NCBI RefSeq assembly: GCF_002954245.1
Contig: NZ_PPTG01000014.1
Span: 1-64,000, forward strand
DNA from: Cryobacterium aureum
Lineage (GTDB): Bacteria > Actinomycetota > Actinomycetes > Actinomycetales > Microbacteriaceae
DNA length: 64,000 nucleotides
Direction: 5' to 3'
In this document: positions 61,626-64,000 of the stretch, piece by piece
Position numbering within the stretch: the stretch's first letter is position 1
How the letters are laid out: every line of letters begins with the position of its first letter
The notes under the pieces: generated by a model
The model's input: only the letters and a program-made list of their open reading frames with translations
Database searches by the model: none
Told to the model about the DNA's origin: nothing
Translations under genes and position numbers: made by a program

Positions 61626-62501
61626 GTGAAATTTGCGCATTTGAGAGTTGATGGCTCCTCCGTTCCCCGATTGGCCGTGATCTTCGACGATGCGGCACTG
61701 TTTCTCGACGACGTCATGGACGACGCCCCCCGCGACCTGCAAGACCTGCTCGAACAGGGCGATGGCGGCTACGAGCGTATCCGCGCGATCAGCCTCGACG
61801 CCGTCTCCAACGGCGCCGTGCTGACCCAGGTCGATGAGTTGCGGCATTCCTCCGCGGTGCTGCGCCCGCCACAGATCATCGCTATCGGCGCCAATTACGC
61901 CGCACACTCCTCCGAGCTGAGCCTGCGCTTGGAAACAGCGGCGACCGTGTTCTCGCTCTGGCCCAACTCCCTCACCGGCCACGGCTCGACCATCACCTGG
62001 CCGCGCGACCTCACCACCCAGGTCGACTACGAGGCCGAACTCGGCGTCATCATCGGTCGCCCGGCCCGCAACGTGACGGTCGCCAACGCCCTCGACTACG
62101 TTTTCGGCTACACCGTCGTAAACGACATCACCGCGCGTGACCTGCAGTTCTCCGAGGCGCAGTGGTCTCGCTGCAAGTCGTTCGACGGTTTCACCCCGAC
62201 CGGCCCGCTCGTCGTCACCGCGGATGAGATCGGCGACCCGCAAAACCTGTGGCTGACCACCCACGTTGACGGTCGCATCCTGCAGGATGCCTCCAGCTGC
62301 GACATGGTGCGCACCGTTGCAGAGATCATCTCGTACCTGTCCAAGACGTCAACGCTCCTGCCGGGAACCCTGATCTCCACCGGCAGCCCGGGCGGCGCCG
62401 GCTACAGCCGCAAACCGCCGATCTTCCTCGGCGACGGGTCGACAGTGACCATCTCGATCGACAAGATCGGCCTGCTCACCACCCACTGCCGCGAGATCTA
62501 G
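61626..62501 (+). CDS. Fumarylacetoacetate hydrolase family protein
   Basis: 291 residues. The FAH core starts near IIAIGANYAAHSSEL and has the metal-binding DYEAELGVIIG, the NDITARDLQ strand and KSFDGFTPTGP. The C-terminal end SPGGAGYSRKPPIFLGDGS is normal. Hydrolyses or decarboxylates acylpyruvates or related compounds; the substrate is not predictable. Convergent with the permease, 9 bases apart. Confidence 0.88.
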   Translation: MKFAHLRVDGSSVPRLAVIFDDAALFLDDVMDDAPRDLQDLLEQGDGGYERIRAISLDAVSNGAVLTQVDELRHSSAVLRPPQIIAIGANYAAHSSELSLRLETAATVFSLWPNSLTGHGSTITWPRDLTTQVDYEAELGVIIGRPARNVTVANALDYVFGYTVVNDITARDLQFSEAQWSRCKSFDGFTPTGPLVVTADEIGDPQNLWLTTHVDGRILQDASSCDMVRTVAEIISYLSKTSTLLPGTLISTGSPGGAGYSRKPPIFLGDGSTVTISIDKIGLLTTHCREI

Positions 62502-62510
62502 TCGCGCGGG

Positions 62511-64000
62511 TCAGAGTCGCGGGTCGTCCTTCCCGTCCCGGGCGAGCAGTTCGTCCTCAACCGCGCCGCCGTAGCCATCCGCTTGCGGGTCTCGGTGCAA
62601 CCCGCCCGATACCGCGTATTCCTCCTCGGGTGAGAGGACCAGCCGTTTGCGTCCCCACAGGGCAAAGGCCACGAGCATGACTAGGTAGACCACGGCGATG
62701 GCCGCAATCGCCGGACGTGCCGGTTCGTTGATGAAGAATCCGAAAAAGATAGCCAGTGAAAGAATGCCAGCAATAACGGCACCGGGTATACCCCAGGGGC
62801 TGCGGTACGGGCGGCTCGCATTCGGGAACTTCTTGCGCAGCAGTACGAACGACACCATCTGCAGCACATAGGCGATCACAGCGCCCCAGACAGCGATGTT
62901 CAGCACGATGGCACCGGCGACACCACCAGTCCCGCCGAGCGAATCGACCAGCACGAGCGCCACGAAACCGATGATGGCACCCACCAGCAGGGCAATAGCC
63001 GGGGTCTGGCGTTTCCCGGTGAGCGACAGAAACTTGGGATAGTACCCGGCACGCGACAGCGAATACATGTTACGCCCGTAGGCGAACATGATTCCCTGCA
63101 GGGAGGCTAAGAGCCCGATCAAGGCGAACAGGGCCAGCACCGCTGCGACGCCGTCGCCCACGATCGCCCGGAACCCATCGAGCAGGGGCTCGGTCGATCC
63201 GGCAATCTCGGCCGCGCCAACCACTCCGGTGTTGAGAAACAAAACGAGCAGGCCGGTAACGATCAGCGTCGTCCGGGCGATGAGCCCAGCGCGCGGAATA
63301 TCACGCACCGGGTTGTGCGATTCCTCGGCCGCGAGTGGGAGTTCTTCGATACCGAGGAAGAACCACATGGCGTACGGCAGCGCGAACAGGATCGGGACTA
63401 TGCCGTGAGGAAGGAAGGCACTCTGGCCGGCGTCCGGCGTGATATTGAATAGGTTGTCCCAGCTGAATAGCCCGGAGAACGCTGCCATGGCGGAGAACAC
63501 CAGCAGGATCGCAATGGAGATGATCGCCACGACGATGGCAAATTTGAAGGAGATGGCCGCGCCGGCAGCATTGAGCGCGATGAAGGCGACGTACAGGATG
63601 AGCCACCACACCCACGGCGACAGGGAGACGCCGAGCAGTTCCTGCGTTATTCCATCGGCGTAGGAAGCGGAAAAATACACAATGACTGCGGTGGTCGCGA
63701 CGTATTCGATGGTCTCGGCGAGCCCCGTGATGAACCCGCCCCACGGTCCCATTGCCGCTCGAGCGAACGAATAGGCCCCGCCGGTGTGCGGCATCGCCGC
63801 CGCCATTTCGCCGATGCTGAAAATCATTCCGTAGTACATGAAGATCAGCAACAGGAACGCGATCGACATTCCGCCAAAACCGGCGAAGTCGATTCCAAAG
63901 TTCCAGCCCGAAAAGTCCCCGGAGATTACCGCTGCCACAGCGAGACCCCACAGGCCCCAGATGCCGGCACTGCGGGTGAGCCGGCGTTTCTCAAAGTAGC
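62511..64000 (-). CDS. APC superfamily permease, ethanolamine-permease type (cut by window edge)
   Basis: The readable 496 residues begin at the right edge with YFEKRRLTRSAGIWGLWGLA, so the true start lies outside. About 12 transmembrane helices follow. VISGDFSGWNFGIDFAGFGG, SIGEMAAAMPHTGGAYSFARAAMGPWGGFITG (read in part) and FFLGIEELPLAAEE are typical of the ethanolamine/eat-type group. Imports ethanolamine or a related amine. No ethanolamine ammonia-lyase genes are in the window. Confidence 0.85.
   Translation of the reverse strand, partial: YFEKRRLTRSAGIWGLWGLAVAAVISGDFSGWNFGIDFAGFGGMSIAFLLLIFMYYGMIFSIGEMAAAMPHTGGAYSFARAAMGPWGGFITGLAETIEYVATTAVIVYFSASYADGITQELLGVSLSPWVWWLILYVAFIALNAAGAAISFKFAIVVAIISIAILLVFSAMAAFSGLFSWDNLFNITPDAGQSAFLPHGIVPILFALPYAMWFFLGIEELPLAAEESHNPVRDIPRAGLIARTTLIVTGLLVLFLNTGVVGAAEIAGSTEPLLDGFRAIVGDGVAAVLALFALIGLLASLQGIMFAYGRNMYSLSRAGYYPKFLSLTGKRQTPAIALLVGAIIGFVALVLVDSLGGTGGVAGAIVLNIAVWGAVIAYVLQMVSFVLLRKKFPNASRPYRSPWGIPGAVIAGILSLAIFFGFFINEPARPAIAAIAVVYLVMLVAFALWGRKRLVLSPEEEYAVSGGLHRDPQADGYGGAVEDELLARDGKDDPRL

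Noticed and set aside
1..64000. CRISPR array, rRNA operon, insertion sequence or prophage
   Set aside because: I saw no regularly spaced repeats, no rRNA-like conserved stretches, no transposase, integrase or phage structural genes. The HNH gene is of the 13E12 type and has no flanking inverted repeats that I could see.

Overview
This looks like a chromosomal window from a high-GC Gram-positive bacterium, most likely a Microbacteriaceae actinobacterium. The grounds are the high GC, the DUF222/HNH (13E12-type) gene, ThyX instead of ThyA, an F420-type luciferase-like oxidoreductase, leaderless-looking starts, and many best-fit relatives in mycobacterial gene clusters. The family-level call is inference; no rRNA or tRNA gene is present to anchor it.

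Layout. 0-9.4 kb: the left edge holds a gene tail and a truncated efflux-adaptor gene. Then come lysine/thymidylate housekeeping genes on the minus strand (dapA, thyX, dapB, an M16 peptidase), with a thioredoxin/DUF4395 pair, an OsmC protein, a TIGR01777 oxidoreductase, a GNAT protein, a histidine phosphatase and a TetR regulator that has a clear operator. 9.4-15.5 kb: an aldo/keto reductase, prfC and rnj (sharing a strong bidirectional terminator), a 72-residue small protein and a glutathione peroxidase. 15.5-22.5 kb: a minus-strand operon (acyl-CoA carboxylase beta, biotinylated alpha, acyl-CoA dehydrogenase, MaoC hydratase, CitE-like lyase) with a divergent TetR regulator. Its order matches the mycobacterial leucine/itaconate catabolic locus. 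22.5-26.7 kb: a LysE/LysG-type exporter-regulator pair, a pterin dehydratase-glyoxalase fusion and a frameshifted HNH gene. 26.7-31 kb: a branched-chain 2-oxoacid dehydrogenase operon (E1alpha, E1beta, E2) with a divergent Lrp regulator. With the 15.5-22.5 kb operon this covers most of leucine catabolism from ketoisocaproate to acetoacetate plus acetyl-CoA; no E3 or aminotransferase is present.

31.0-38.6 kb is the most unusual part: a tightly overlapping six-gene operon for a membrane complex that resembles group 4 [NiFe] hydrogenase and complex I, followed by a convergent ArsR regulator. The large subunit has lost all four Ni-binding cysteines and the small subunit has lost one of four cluster cysteines. 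It therefore belongs with the energy-converting-hydrogenase-related (Ehr) complexes, like mycobacterial Rv0081-Rv0087. Its promoter carries a 24-bp palindrome over the -10 box and appears to drive a leaderless 46-codon frame that overlaps the first subunit gene.

38.6-47.5 kb: an SGNH hydrolase, pnp, an SGNH-GAF fusion, a hydroxypyruvate isomerase-like gene with a cytosolic ModA-like protein, an APC permease, rpsO and a degenerate gene. 47.5-64 kb: a kinase/M23-like/transaminase three-domain protein, an AI-2E family protein, an LLM oxidoreductase, a protealysin-type M4 protease with its emfourin-type inhibitor, a BCCT transporter, a PPOX-fold protein, DUF167, FKBP, PrsW, a GlcD-type oxidase, an Ada-AlkA fusion, an FAH-family hydrolase and an ethanolamine-type permease cut by the right edge.

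The minus-strand series rpsO - pnp - M16 peptidase - dapB - thyX - dapA looks like a common actinobacterial housekeeping order. Here it is split by about 31 kb of accessory metabolism and by rnj.
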